DNA from: Mikania micrantha
Taxonomy: Eukaryota > Streptophyta > Magnoliopsida > Asterales > Asteraceae
Assembly: GCA_009363875.1 (NCBI GenBank)
Contig: CM018693.1
Location: forward strand, 109,322,362-109,386,361
DNA: 64,000 nucleotides
Direction of reading: 5' to 3'
Below the pieces are notes generated by a model that did not search any database, had not been told where the DNA came from, and worked only from the letters and a program-made list of their open reading frames with translations. Each line of letters starts with the position of its first letter. Within the stretch, counting starts at the first letter, position 1. This document shows, piece by piece, positions 11,426 to 24,337 of this stretch. The translations under genes were made by a program, and so were the position numbers.

Positions 11426-11625
11426 ACCAAGACGAGGTTTCCCGACGAGGTAGAGAAAGATCCTCTTGACAGCAATTAGGTGAGAGGCCTTCGGATTTGC
11501 TTGATATCTGGCACACTAACATACAGAAAACATAATGTCGGGTATGCTGGAGGTTAGGTACATTAGTGAGCCAATCATAGATCGATAGAGATGTTGGTCA
11601 ACATCTTCACCATCTAAATCCGAAG

Positions 11626-12457
11626 TTAAGATAGGACGAGCAGCCATGGGAGTGGATGCGGCTTTGAGTCCAACATCTTGAACTTGGTGAGAATGTCGGT
11701 AACGTACTTGCCCTGATGAATCAGCACGCCTTTAGGATCATGCTTTACCTGAAGACCCAAGAAAAAGGTCATTTCCCCCATTGTACTCATCTCAAACTTC
11801 TTCTTCATCACAGCCTCAAACTCTTTACATAGCACCGAGCTCGTGGAACCGAAAATAATGTCATCCACATAGATCTGGACGAGAATCAAATCATCCTTAT
11901 CATTGCGGCGAACAATGTCTTACCAATGGCTCCACGGGTATATCCATTTGCAAGCAGATGATCCGTAAGTGTTGCATACCATGCTCGCGGTGCCTGATGA
12001 AGACCATATAGGGCTTTGTCTAGCTTGTAGACATGGTCGGGATACTGCGAATCGGGGGTTGACATACATAGATCTCTTCCTTGACCTTTCCATACAAGAA
12101 TGTTGTCTTCACATCCATCTGATAAAATGTGAAGTTCATGTAGGAAGCATAGGCCAGAAAGATGCGGATAGCTTCAAGTCTTGTGACCGTTGCAAAGACT
12201 TCTTCATAGTCAATACCCTCCTGTTGGTAGAAGCCCTGGACTACCAACCTAGCTTTATTTCTGATGATCACACCTGAATAATCTCTCTTGTTTCTGAATA
12301 CCCATCTGGCTTCGATTGGCAGCTTCCCCTTAGGCAACGGAACCAGATTCCACACCTGGAGCTTCTGAAACTGCATCAGTTCTTCTTGCATCGCTTCAAC
12401 CCAGCTTGACTCCTTAAGAGCCATCTTGACATTCTTGGGTTCTACCTGCGAAATCAA
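11626..12457 (-). pseudogene. Reverse transcriptase domain of copia B
   Basis: There are two frames. 12457-12020 has the RT N-terminal part (WVEAMQEELMQFQ, ARWVFRNKRD, KARLVVQGFYQQEGIDYEEVF, MDVKTTFLYG). 11889-11626 has the catalytic YVDDIIFGS motif and the MGEMTFFLGLQVK thumb motif. The YVDD aspartates are kept. The frame changes between the two, so the protein is broken. It copies element RNA into DNA. Confidence 0.85.
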
Positions 12458-13114
12458 GCAAGAATATAAACAAGAATTAATCAGACCTGATTGACTTCGT
12501 GTGATAGTTCCTTCTAGAAAGGTGTTCTAAGATGGAATAGATCTGCTCCTAGTAAGAACTCCTTCCGAAAGAGGTCCAATGATGTTCTCCACTGGGTGAT
12601 TCTTGTTGATGCTTGAAGTAGGCACTTCCTCCATAGATAGATTGTCAAGCAGGTTGTTGATGTGAGTTAGCTAATCTTCAATGGAGGAAGAGGTGTTGTC
12701 AACGGGAGCGGTTTCACTTGCCTCAGCTCCAATATTCGCACAACGTTCCTCAGGGATGTGGTCTGAGAACAGTGGATAGCCAAACATCTGGTAAGAAGAA
12801 GATGACACTTGATATGTCTCCGGAGTTGGTTGAACAGACTGAGAAGTCTCCGGATCTGATGGGATGACTTCATTGATGGGAGTCGGCTAAGCGGGCGAAG
12901 CTCGATCATACATGCATGGTGGGTCAAGTGTCAGAAGCTTTGGATCACATGGAACGTAGTCAACTTGATAGTCCACGTTATCACTCTTATAGAAACTATC
13001 TTCAGGCTCAGATGATCCTGCACTCTCAGATGAAGTGTTGAAGGACTCAAATGTAGAATCATACTAAAATAGACAGTTTGGACCAGAACCGGCATCGATG
13101 TTGTTCATCTATTG

Positions 13115-14170
13115 TCAATCAATGTAGTATGACTCCACAATCATTCGGGTCTTCTTGTTGTATATCTGGTAAGCAGCTTTCCCAGAAGAATAGCCCATGA
13201 AGTAACACTCATCAGCTTTGTCATCAAACTTGTGTTTCGGTTCAGTGTGTAGAAGAGTGCAAGGACATCCAAATGATTTGAAGTGACCGACCTTCGGCTT
13301 CTGATTGAAGAAGATCTTATAGAGAGTCTTTTGATGGCGCTTGTTCAGTAAACCTCGGTTTTGAACATAGCAAGCAGTGTTAACAGCTTCAGCCCAGAAG
13401 AAGATTGGCAGTTTTAACTCTGACAGCATGGTCCGTGCAGCCTCGATAAGTGTTATGTTCCTTCTTTCAGCAACTCCGTTTTGCTGAGGGGTACGAGCTG
13501 CACTATAATATCGAAAAATTTCCTTCTCATCTCAGAAATCAATAAGTGTCTGATTATTAAATTCGATGCCATTGTCAGTTCTGATTATCTTTACTCTCAA
13601 ATTCTTCTGATTTTCGATCAGGGTGATAAACTTCTTTAAGATCTATGGTGTTTCATCCTTCTTGGCAAGAAAGAACACCCAAGTAAATATGGAATAATCA
13701 TCTGTTATAACGAGACAGTATGACTTCTTCCCGATGCTCATGGAATTTACCGGTCAGAATAGATCCATATGGAGAAGCTGCAGAACTGATGATATTGAAT
13801 TGAACAATTTTGGCTTGTGGGGTCTCTTGTGTTGCTTCCCCTTGGCGCATGCGATGCACTTCTCAATTGTGGAGAAGTCCTTAGAAGGTAGGCCAATAAC
13901 ATGATCTCCCTTTGCTAGTCGGTTGAGATTCTTCAAGTTGACATGACGCAGTTGGCGATGCCAAAGCAAGCAGTTAGTCTCCGATGCCTTAGAAAACAAA
14001 CAGGTGTTTTCTGTGTATGAATCATAATTCATGTTGATAATATAGGCATTGTTTATTCTCGGATTCCTCATCAAGATCCATTTCTCCGGTACGAAAAATC
14101 CGGGCTTCAAGATAAGACACTCTTTGTTGGTGAAGTGTGTTGAAAAACTTGTCACAAATCTGAGAAACAC
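13115..14170 (-). pseudogene. Integrase of copia B (zinc-binding, core and C-terminal parts)
   Basis: The pre-integrase zinc domain shows the HHCC pattern (WHRQLRHVNLKNLNRL, CIACAKGKQ). The core in 13430-13753 keeps ITDDYS, RTDNG and the QQNGVAERRN motif with the catalytic acid, but is cut by in-frame stops. The C-terminal part (FWAEAVNTACYVQNR, SFGCPCTLLH) is open at 13115-13429. It would join element DNA to the chromosome. Integrase before RT is diagnostic of copia. Confidence 0.85.
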
Positions 14171-14411
14171 TCAACAAGCTGTCGTTGAGTTCTTCAACAT
14201 AGTACACATCTTCAAAACTCAGAGTGCCATTTGTAACAGTGCCCTTCATGCTGATCTTTCCTTCTTTGTCTCCAACAAACGAGAAGTATCCCCCATTAAA
14301 CAATGTGGCTTTGTGCAACTGAGAAAAATCCCCAGTCATATGCCGGGAACAACCACTATCCACGTACCAAACATTCTTCAGCTTATTTGGTCGTCCATGC
14401 ATTGTACACAC
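14022..14411 (-). pseudogene. Aspartic protease of copia B
   Basis: WYVDSGCSRHMTG carries the catalytic DSG typical of copia proteases, followed by DVYYVEELNDSLLSVSQICDK, the usual C-terminal protease block. It would cut the Gag-Pol polyprotein. It overlaps the neighbouring integrase frame in another phase, which marks a frameshift. Confidence 0.8.
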
Positions 14412-14415
14412 ACAT

Positions 14416-14949
14416 TTAACGAGAAATGGGTACCCAAATCATAACAGATTTAGGTACTTGTTGAACTTTGGGGCTCTTCTTGATATTGCCCTTGGGCTTG
14501 TCTGACTTGGTCCTGACATTCATGGGTCTGACACCACTGCCATTATCAATTGGTTTTAATTGAGGTTTTATATGTGGCTTATCCTTCCACTGTGATTTAC
14601 CTTTAGTTTTGGAAACCTTTGACTTTTGTTTATGAAAACCAGATTGATTTTGTTTTGTTGGTTTGTCTCTTTTGGCAATGGGATGATTCTGAGTCATCTT
14701 CTGAGGTTTCACCCTAGGCTTGGAAGATTGGTCAGTCCTCATTGGCCTATTAGCATGTTTATCCTTGGGTGTGACCTTCTGATTCTTCACATAGAAGAAT
14801 TCAGTAGGTCGGTGCAGATAGTGTCTAGAAATGTGGCTTGGTCTTCCGCATGCATAGCAGCATACCTTGTTGTAAAACTCCTTTGGGTCAAATGGCTTTA
14901 CATCACAACCACTCATGCCAGAGAAAGAACTTGTGGAGGCTTGTTCCAA
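14416..14949 (-). pseudogene. Basic gag/protease linker of copia B with a damaged zinc knuckle
   Basis: CYACGRPSHISRHYLHR has the layout of a CCHC knuckle, but the last cysteine position is not Cys. After it comes a long Lys/Gln/Pro-rich basic stretch typical of nucleocapsid-like regions. It sits directly before the protease. Confidence 0.65.
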
Positions 14950-15057
14950 TGACCCAGTTGGAACATAAGGTTCACAGTTAGTGTTTAACTTTGAACCCGC
15001 CTCAGGAGTGACTGTGGAATAAGCCTAGTTTACCTGCTCTGTCAAAGGAGAGGAATC

Positions 15058-15579
15058 TCATTCTAAGACATATTTGTTTTTAACATCATCATCAATTTTA
15101 ATAAATTTAGTCTTAAAATTCTTGATCATTTCATTTGGTTTAATTGTGATTGTTTCAAATCTTCCAACAAAATCAGCTTTTGGAACAAAATGTGATTTGC
15201 TATGTGAAGTTGAACAATCTGTGCTCCTGCTAACACTTCTTTCTTCCTTCTTCTCCCTTGGACCTGTAACACTCAAACTTTCTACACAAACCTCAGAATT
15301 ATCAAAATTATTAAGGTCATTCAAGACATGATCTGTTGTTAAAGGCACTGGTTTGTTATAACCAGTGGTGAAATCACACCTTCGGTCTGACTTCAACAAC
15401 AGATCATCAACAAATGTGTTGAAATTGGGCATGATGGAGTAAATGTGGTTAAATAGAGGTTTCATCTCAGTAAAACCAAGCCCGATTTTCTCCTTTCTCC
15501 TGTTCTTGAGATCATCCAATTTAGCCACCACAGCACTTGAATATTCATATTTATCAGCTCTGATTTTTGTTTTGGACAA
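15058..15579 (-). pseudogene. C-terminal Gag region of copia B
   Basis: A 173-codon frame lies between the zinc-knuckle part and the basic linker. It begins MSKTKIRADKYEYSSAVVAK and includes Ser/Lys-rich stretches. Its position marks it as the long hinge seen in large copia Gag proteins, but I recognise no catalytic motif. An upstream charged stretch (15580-15723) is probably the same coiled region out of frame. Confidence 0.55.
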
Positions 15580-15723
15580 CTGAGTCTTAGCTTGTTCTAA
15601 CTCTGAGGAGAGTTCATCTATCTGACGCCTGGCGTCCCGATAGTTGGACTCTTTATCACTTAAAAGCTCTTTTAATTTTGAAATATCACGCCTTTCAGCG
15701 TCAAGTTTGTTTTTGTAAATTTC

Positions 15724-17166
15724 CTAATTTTTAAGAAATTCAGAGTTGAAATATTTAAGCTTGGTGACTTCGTTGATTAAGTACTCATTGTGAGAACGGT
15801 ATTTAAAAACATTTTCAATGCAAGAAGTAGAGCAGAGATTTTCTGTTACCAAATTGCGTTTGTCGTCCACCTCAGCCATGAAAGCATGGCTCAAAGTCAT
15901 CTCAAGCTCCTGCACCTGGTCACTCGAGTCATAAAAGTCGGTTTCTTGTGTAACCAGCGCCTTTGATGTGCTAGCTCCAGCCTTCTCTTCCGGCTTCTTG
16001 TCTGCCTCTTTCACAACCTCGGGCAGCTTACATTCACAAGCAAGGTGACCCGACTGGTCACAGTTGTAGCACCTGAGCTTGGACTTGTTGAATCCCAGCT
16101 TCCTTCCTGGGTTGTTCACGAAACTGTTCCTTCCATACTTCTTAATGAACATCTTGGCACGGAAAACTGCCAGTGCCATCTGCCATGAGATATCCATCTC
16201 TTCAACATCAGCGGGTTGATCTGCTCCAGGTTGTCTTAAGTAATATTTGCCGGTGCCAACTCTCCCGCAATGAATGCGTTATAACTGTTCATAAACCCTT
16301 TGAACAGTAGCAGATTCTCCTCACTTTCAGGGTTGATCTTGGGCACTGAACTAGATTGCCCAGATGATAGAATGCAGTCTCTAAAGGAATAAGCCTGAGA
16401 ACCAGATGCTTGATAATTGATTGCAGACAGAAGTGCAGCATTCTCAGTAGCACGAGTTATGCCCATAGACCTAGCATGATTGAGTGCCCTCCGCTTGTCA
16501 TACATGTCATATGAGTTGATAAAACTCACTGAGGGTTTTCTTGTACATGTCTTTCGTCCTCTTGATCATTGTACAGTTAGAGTTCCATTTGTACGGCAAT
16601 GAGTTCAAGAGTTTCTTGTTGACTTCCTCCTTTGACATCTCTATCCCAGCACTTGTCATCTCTGTCATGAGGTGAGTGAAGCAGTTCAGTTGGGCTTCCA
16701 AGGATTCTCCCTTGATATGATTAAACATGGTGAACCGTTGTCTTAACATGTCTTTACGACTCTCCCTCATATCCTCGTTTCCCTCGAAGCGTTCAACCAA
16801 CGCATCCCAAAGTTGTTTGGCAGTCTGATGTTCCTTGAATCCACGAGTCACATCAGTAGACAATGCCATAGTGATTGAGGCATACTCCTTGTCATCCTTT
16901 TCCTTCAGTAGGGTGTCGTTTTCAGTATACAACTCTGGGTCCTTAGGAATCAGCCCATTCAGTTCACTCTGATACATGGGCACATAAGGCCCTTCCTCTA
17001 TCGACCTCCATAGCTTGGGATCTATGTACTTGATAAAAGACTGGAATCTGAACTTCCAGTCTTGGAAATTATCTCCTGACACAAGCCTAGGTGGCTTAGT
17101 TCCCGTGCCTATCTCATTGTCCAGACTCAGCAGGTTGGACAAGTTGGTCAGATTCTTAGATGCCAT
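15724..17166 (-). pseudogene. Gag of copia B, broken
   Basis: It starts MASKNLTNLSNLLSLDNEIG. Motifs FQDWKFRFQSFI, AKQLWDALVERFEG and LLNSLPYKWN are those of the UBN2-type copia Gag. An extra A in the run at 16521-16524 shifts the frame; the second piece runs to 16236 and ends in a stop. The third piece (16197-15724) holds a good CCHC knuckle, CYNCDQSGHLACEC. Gag would form the virus-like particle and bind element RNA. Confidence 0.8.
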
Positions 17167-17189
17167 GATGATTAGAAAATTTTCTAAGT

Positions 17190-17600
17190 CCTAGTTCTCG
17201 AATGCAAGAAGTTCCCGAAGTCCTTGATGTTCTTGAAATCCTCAAGTGTTCGAAGTTCAATCAATACACGAAATCCAGGAAGTACTTGAAGTTCCAAAGA
17301 TACTCGAAGCTTTATATCCAAAGTGAAGTACTCAAACCAGTGTTCACGTACTTCAAGTGCATGAACAGTAGTACACGAAATGCAGAACTTGAAGCTATGA
17401 TCTCGAACACTAAGTACCCGAAGACCTGTACTCGAATTCTAGTTCTCGAAACCTGTACTCGAAGTATAGTACTCAAAACACCAAAAACTTAGAATCAATT
17501 TGGCTAAGGTTGTAGAACTCGAACTGCAATACTCGAGACTTGTTCACGAAAGGTAGTACTCGAAGCTGTGTACTCGAAAATAGAACTCGAAAATACTTGA
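17190..17600. repeat. Leader of copia B with dispersed CTCGAA motifs
   Basis: Between the gag start and the primer binding site there are many copies of TTCTCGAA, TACTCGAA and close variants, the first at 17195 and others at about 17400-17590. Spacing is less regular than at 9204-9299. No coding frame is credible here. Confidence 0.7.
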
Positions 17601-17731
17601 ATAATCCAGAGAAAAATTCTTCAAGATTTAGAGCTCCAAATTTTGACAGCATCTAGATGATGTGAAGACGAACAGAAAAGTGTCAAACTTGCACGAAAAA
17701 GTTGTTACCATTGTGTAGAAAAGAGTTCGAA

Positions 17732-17744
17732 GGCTCTAATACCA
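17732..17744 (-). promoter_or_regulatory. Primer binding site of copia B
   Basis: On the minus strand this reads TGGTATTAGAGCC, one base off the common TGGTATCAGAGCC. It is two bases from the LTR end at 17747. Confidence 0.8.
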
Positions 17745-17746
17745 CT

Positions 17747-18122
17747 TGTAGGTCCAGATCTCGATCAAGAATTGAACTTTATGAATCCAATCCACACCAT
17801 ATGACTCCAACGAGTGCGGAATCCAAGTTAGAATCACGAGAAGAAGTAGAAAAATGCAAACATTGTACATACTCGTGCACTTACAAGAACACAGCCTCAA
17901 TACGTCTAGAGAGCAGTGCCTCGTGAATCCAACACTGGGGCAGTTAAAAATACGTCTATTTATACTACTCCTAGGAGTACTCGAACCTCTATACACTAAA
18001 ATGGTTCGAGTACTCGAAATCATAAGTACACGAAAATCTATGTACACAAAAATGTACAAAACTGGTCTTCATCTAGTCACGGGTTGACTTTTTCGGTCTT
18101 TGTCTCTAGAATGGGCTCTACA
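17747..18122 (-). repeat. 5' LTR of copia B
   Basis: It is 376 bp, from TGTAGGTCC to CTCTACA, colinear with 5862-6237. It carries a possible TATA (CTATTTATACT at about 17955) and TACTCGAA motifs. Confidence 0.9.
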
Positions 18123-21059
18123 CTTATTCATATAGAACGAATCTATATACGTTTGAAAATACGTTCGATATAACGACAATAACCAAACTGATTTGTAAAA
18201 CATGCAGCGGAATATCATAAATCATCTAAAGCAACGGAATAAGCAATGTTAGTGCAGCGGAAAGTAAAGTTATTTCAGAAGCAGCGAAAATAAAAATGAC
18301 AGACACTACATTGTTTACTAATCAAAATAAATAACATTGTTTGTTCAAAAGACTCGGTATGAATGCATGCAACTCATGTGCCCGTTTCCTTAAGTGCATC
18401 CTGAATACGAGTGCAAGCTAGTTGCCTGAGAATACTTGTTAAGAAAAAGTGTGAACACGTTGGTTGGTGAGTTAACAGGTTTTAATATCAATATATAGGC
18501 AAAATAATGTTTGTCACGTGTCATGCTATTTATTAATGTTTGTTCCGAACCCTAGGCTCCAAGTGTCAGTTGCATCTCTACCGAACTATACTTGTTTGCT
18601 CTAGCCTCCGCCATGCCTATCGTAATGACATAGATGATGGGTTGAGATTACACGCGTCTCGACCTCCAGTTAGTATTAGCGCCGCGTGAGGTTCGTCACG
18701 CCCAATAGTACTATCTAAACTCACCTCGTTGTATACATATTAACGGTAAGACTGTGTGAAGACTTTGTTACGATACAACACTTAATGTTTGTTCTAACAA
18801 ACCAGCATACGCACAATGTTCGTACAAATATAGTTTGACTCAACACATGTATTCTCCCCCAAGTTGAAAGCATGTAAAATAGTTTGAAAAGGGTCCTAAA
18901 CTCACCTGAGTAGTAAATGCGCAAGCTCCTAGTCTTCAGCCTTAGTGACTGGGGGGTTTCGGAGACGACCTATATGGGGCACCTTTTGGGTGTGGGATGC
19001 TCGTTATATCGCATTGTTTACGTAAGTTTGTGTTCGTGTTTGTGCTCAACAACCCAAGGTTTTTATGTCTGTCCATGTTCGACCATGTTTTTCCGTGTTT
19101 GACCATGTTTGACAGTGTTTGACCGTGTCAAAGTCAACGACACATTGGTAACCCGGGTGTTAGTTATAGTTTGTTATTGTTCACATAATGCATGTAAACA
19201 CGTAAGTCACGTTAATGGACAACTTACTATTTATAGTAAGCTTCCATTTTTAGTAAGTTTGAGACATAACACATTTTAATAGTTCTAGCATGCTCATTAA
19301 ACCTAAATGATCATGTTAACACTTAGCATGTTGTTCCATACGATCAAATAGCACATAAGTCCGTTTTTAGTAATTAAAGTTGCTAAAAATAGAAAGTTTC
19401 TACATTCGTCGTGTTTAGCATAGAAAGTCATACAATACTTCACATAGCATCATATTATAGCATTTTAAGTCATTTATCATCAACCAAACGAGACCTACGA
19501 TCCTATTTCATGAAAACCCCGATTAAGGTTTCTTAAAATAGAAAGTTTGCATGTAATATCATTTTAACTCACAATACCTACACAACTTGTTTGTTGATTA
19601 TCATTATTCTCAATAAAACTTAATCAACATCAACATCAACATGCATGTATGGATCTTTGTTAACAAAGTTACTATTTTTAGAAACTTATAACAAAATCGC
19701 CCATTTCAATAAGTCTAACAATTCTTTTATGCAAATATCTTTAACATAAATCATAAGTCATCATTTTGACATTTTGAATTCACCAAAATCATTATCTAGC
19801 AAAATGTGAAATCAAAAAGTTACTATATATAGTAATTTTGCCCAAATCCTCTTCAAATGGCCATAGATCTTATTGATTTTCAACATAAACATTCCCAATA
19901 TCATAACTAACACATATGCATACTCAAAATGCTTTAGATTATCATAGATGGCACCTGCATGTTAGTAAAAACTACTATTTTTGGGAATAATCATCAATAC
20001 CCATAACATAACATCAAATAGCATCAAAATACCCAAATAGATCATTCTAGATCATCAAATGAATTACCAAGATGAATAAATATAGATTCATTCAAGTATA
20101 AATTTGTGTATGCATCACCATTTATGTTGCATGTGAGTTTCATGGCTTGCATGTGGGATTAGATAGTGTTTTAGTGCATTAGAACATGTAAGACTACCTT
20201 AGGTGGTTCCAGAAGGTTGAGATGAAGCTTGAACAGCTAGTAGGAGCTCCTGGAATGGCTGAGGTTCGCTCCAATACAGGTGCAAGATGTTGAGAGGTGA
20301 CAAGAAGTTCCTCCTAAGCTTCTTGTGTCTTCAAATCTTCAAAGGAAACTTCAACAATGGGGTTTCTTGAGTTCCAGAGATGGAAGAAGGTGTTTGAGAG
20401 TGTTTCAGGACGGGTGGTAGCTTCTAGTTTTGAAGGTAATGAGTGGAAAGTGGCAAAAAGGTGTTTTAGTGGATTTATAGAGATTTTCATCGATTTTAGG
20501 GCTTCGGGTACCGCCAAGAATGCCCCCATGGGGTCTTGGCGTACCGCAAGGATTAAAATAATCAGATGTCCTCCCGAAACATGCCGCGTACCGCCAAGGC
20601 AGGAGGTGATCGGTCGTTGCGTACCATGAAGGAACTCGGGCGAATTCAAATTTCCCGCCCAAGCTTCGCGTACCGCCAAGGCTCTAACCATGGACCTTGG
20701 CGTACCGCGAAGGCTTCCAGGAGAGCCCAATAGGCCCAATTTCATTCGTTTAATTCGATTTTCGCTCGTTCCTTGATTATAACACATCGTTGATCGATGT
20801 TAGAACTAAATTTGTTCAATGTCTGATCAATTGTGAAACTATTAGTGTTATCTGCTTGTTTTGCTAAACGTTCACCAACGTTCGTGAATTGTTCGACACG
20901 TGTGTGCGTTTTTTGATAATTCACCGAATTATCGTCTTTGCGAATGTGTTTGTACTATCATGCCACGTGTCACACTAAATTAAACTAATTCTATTGCTAC
21001 TTATGCAAATGTTAATTAAATAAACATTTAAGCTGGCCTGTAAATTACGGGGTGTCACA

Positions 21060-21588
21060 AGTAAATATGTATCATTCACTTTGTAACATCTCGTGGAGTT
21101 GCTACATGATTTATATTGTATATTAGAAGACTTGCAAAATAAATAGATTACAAGAGATTATCATATAATACAATGTACAATATGAAATAAATCCCATTTG
21201 ACTATCCTTGTTTTCCAACGGATGGCACATGCAATCTTTTAAAAATGTTGACTTAAAATCTTATGGTTCAAAGACTTTGACATTTATGGCTTTACAAAAG
21301 TTGAAATATTAAAATAGGTTTGATGCCATTCTAAAATTAACATTTGAAATAAGGGATTGTCAAGGTTTTCAAGGTGGTGTGTAATTCGTGAGATTTAAAG
21401 AAAAGAGTTTTGAAAGAAAACAAAATAAGAACTTAATAAAACTATAGGTTAGTTTTCATTTGTTCTTGTGAATTGCTTGATTTCTATTTACACACGTATA
21501 ATCACCATAAATCAAGTGTTTTAGAGAATGTGTATGTTTCTTGACATTGGGGTTGGAGGCTAGCACCTTTTGGATCAATCTTGCTTGG
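21060..21588 (+). repeat. Copia C 5' LTR, piece 2 of 3
   Basis: It resumes the C LTR after the solo LTR and matches 40170-40695. It ends with CTTGG (21584-21588), the target-site duplication of gypsy D. Confidence 0.9.
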
Positions 21589-23575
21589 TGTCACACCCCC
21601 TGCGCCGCGTGCGGAATCCACGGCGTGGTGACGTATGATTAGTTGAATCATGCACAAGTATTGAATAAGAACAACCACAAAGGATTACTATGTTTCATAA
21701 TGTTTAGACAGTTGTTTAGTTACATACAATCTATCTACCAAAAGAATGACAACTACAGACCCAAAATATAGTTTACAAAATAAGACTTCAAACAAGACAA
21801 TTAAACATTCAGGATTTTAGTGTGTTTCTAAATCCATCCTAGCATGTTTCTTCATCTTGTTCTATCTTAAGCGGTCTCCTTAATTGTCCTTAGAATGTCT
21901 TACACCTGATTACCTGAAACACGTAAAAAGTAACTGTCAACTACAGAAGTAGTTGGTGAGAACAATAGGTTTAACAATTGTAAACATGAATATACAGTGT
22001 AAGGCACATGTTTAAAACAATAAATCAATTACATGGATGAGTTGCAACCCAAACTAACATCAAGTATGTAAAACGTGTCCAAACAGTCAACAGACCATTT
22101 GCTAATGAAGCCAACATATTATCAAGTCCCAAACTACGTTTGGAGTTAGATAATGTATTAGCAGTTTTGATAAAACCATAATGAAACCAAACCTGCAGTT
22201 AGCTTATAAAACATATTTAAAAGCTAACTCCATTTTGGTATGAACCAGTGTGTCCGCTTTCCCTTGTTGTGATCACCCAGTACTAACGCTAATGAATATG
22301 AAACTTGATGTGTTTATAAGTCTGTTCACAACAGTGGACACCATGCTTTTGAACTTTGCTTTAAAAAAAAACTAATGATTTAATGCCTTATTTGATAACA
22401 TGATTTGAAACTTTGTTGAATACCATGATTTGAATCCTATGTTTGAAATCACCATGAAAACCATTGTTTGAATATCTTGTTTTGAAACCCTTGATTGAGT
22501 ACATAAGATAGTGTCCTTGTATAATAACAAGGTTTATAAAAGATCATTTACGAAAACATGAGCTTATAGTAAAAGGGTTTATAAATCACATTATTTAAAA
22601 GTGTTGGTCATTTATAAAACTATTCGAGTAAAACTGATATAAAATAATTCAAGAAAACTTTATAAAACCTCTTTAATAAAAAGTGTTTAACATTTGATAA
22701 AATCCTTTGAAACGGTTGAATAGTCTGATGAATTTATACCATGAACCTGTAGTGTTTGTAGAATAACATACATTTTGTATAATGAATTACCAATGTAAGG
22801 AATATATTTGATCACGTGTTCCACCCCAAAACAGTTGGAAAACAGTAAAAGAGGGGCTAAAGTTCTCACCTGTCTGCAGTAGACTCTGAACTATAACAAA
22901 TAGCAAGTAGCAAACAGGACTTCTAACTGGTTCCTATATCATTGTAATCATACATAAGATATAAGATTTATAATCGTATAGACCTTGATTCATTGATTGA
23001 CTTGTGTTAACTTGAACTTGATTAACTCTTGATTACCTGATCTCATGATTAAGAATGTTGTGTGAACTTGAAAGCCATGATTTAGACACTTGATTGAGAG
23101 TTGTTTCATGTAAAAGAGGGGTCATGTTCTTTTATACACAACTTGTATGCATAAAATGACAAGTGTTTGTGAATTCGATAACCATTGATTAACATGAAAA
23201 AGTGTAGATATGTTTAAGTGTTTTAGACCCCTTGTGATTATGAATTGATCTCATTATTAATTTAGGTTAAACTTAACCCAACCAAGATCAATTCATAAAT
23301 ACTTTGCATTGTGGGCCATACCATGGGCCAAAAAAATTGTTATTGGGCTAAGTATGTGAGTGTAGGCCAAAGTTCCAAACGAGACTCAATGTTGGTTACC
23401 TATTGGGCCAAAACAACGTGTATATAGGTCATGTAGGATTCCAAAGATGATATTGAGCCAAATAAAAATCATGATGGGTCGATATAACTTAATTGGGCTC
23501 GGTTTAATCTACGGAACCAAGTGCTAATGAAGTTGGGCCGCATAAAGTTGAATTGGCCCATGCAACCTATGCATG

Positions 23576-23940
23576 GGTTCGCCCAGCTGGACAGGTTCAT
23601 CACCCATACGTCCTGTTGTTCAGGGTTCGCCGAGCTGAGATTGGTTCGTGATACACACCCAGGGTTCGTCCAGTCATCATGGGTTCGTTGCATGCAAAGA
23701 AAGGTTCGCTGGGTATCCTATGGTTCGTCTGAAATGAAAATGGTTCGTCTACATGCAAGGGTTCGTGATGCAGTTTATGGTTCGGTGAAGGCTCGTGGGA
23801 ACCCCTAGGGTTCGGCTGGTACTTCAACGAACCATGCAGGGTTCGTGGGCTCCATAAGGTTCGGCTCAAGTGGATGAGGGTTCGCCTAGGATGTTCATCA
23901 GCATGAAGGTTCGGCTCCAACTTGCACACACGAACCTGTG
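23576..23940. repeat. Irregular GGTTCG hexamer array in the D LTR
   Basis: About fifteen GGTTCG (or CGAACC) hexamers occur in ~360 bp at uneven spacing of roughly 15-35 bp. Related arrays occur at 1-260 and 33290-33380. Confidence 0.7.
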
Positions 23941-24337
23941 CATTTTCATCACCCACATCCGCTCGAATCCTCGTTTTGAAGCTCATCATGGTTTTGTTGC
24001 ATGAGTACCAGCCCTCGTGAAGGTTAGGGATCGACTAAGATGACTTAAAACCGGTTGTAGCTAGGTTCGACCAAAACACAAACAAAAACCCTCTTTTCCA
24101 GCTCGTTCTTTCGATCATACCTTGTTTTTGGCCGGATAAATCTACAGATCCTTTGTACTTTCGTGTAAGGGACGTCGAGAGCTACGCGTGAACACCAAGA
24201 ACACCAAAATCCGTGGAGAAACGAAGGAGTTATGCGCGTTTGAAGCTCGGTTTTCTAGAGAGAGAGAGAATGGACGAATTTTCTAGTGAGAGAAAGGTTT
24301 GGCTGGAATTTAATGAGGGAAATGGCCTTATTTAAGG

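Larger units (their letters stand above)
5862..18122 (-). mobile_element. Ty1/copia element B, 12.3 kb, with an extra 3' ORF
   Basis: Two 376-bp LTRs (5862-6237 and 17747-18122) face the same way. The flanking pentamers are CTTAG on the left and CTTAT on the right, a one-mismatch duplication. In element order: primer binding site, leader with CTCGAA motifs, gag with zinc knuckle, protease, integrase, RT, RNase H, a 2-kb non-coding spacer, a large extra ORF, polypurine tract. The length and 3' ORF recall Sirevirus-type copia elements, but the ORF is not a recognisable envelope. Many stops and frameshifts are present. LTRs differ at about 38 of 376 sites by eye (~10%). Confidence 0.88.
5790..21059 (-). 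repeat. Solo LTR of the F/E gypsy family, interrupted by copia B
   Basis: The outer ends are TGTCACACCCCC (5790) and GGGGTGTCACA (21059), flanked by a perfect AGTAA duplication (5785-5789 and 21060-21064). Without the B insertion (5862-18122) the remainder is about 3.0 kb, the length of one F/E LTR, with no primer site, gag or pol. It is therefore a solo LTR left by LTR-LTR recombination. The inner part (18123-21059) shows five CArG-like palindromes (19231-19848), a TATA-like site (minus strand, about 20473-20481) and GTACCGC hairpin motifs (20505-20715). It is the most diverged of the F/E/A LTRs. Confidence 0.85.

Noticed and set aside
14049..14444. Plus-strand 131-codon ORF and others over copia B and gypsy D
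   Set aside because: They lie opposite clear protease, integrase or Gag-Pol frames and have no domains of their own.
23576..23940. GGTTCG hexamers as tRNA-type B boxes (GGTTCGAnnCC)
   Set aside because: The bases after GGTTCG do not follow the B-box consensus and no A box or cloverleaf is present.
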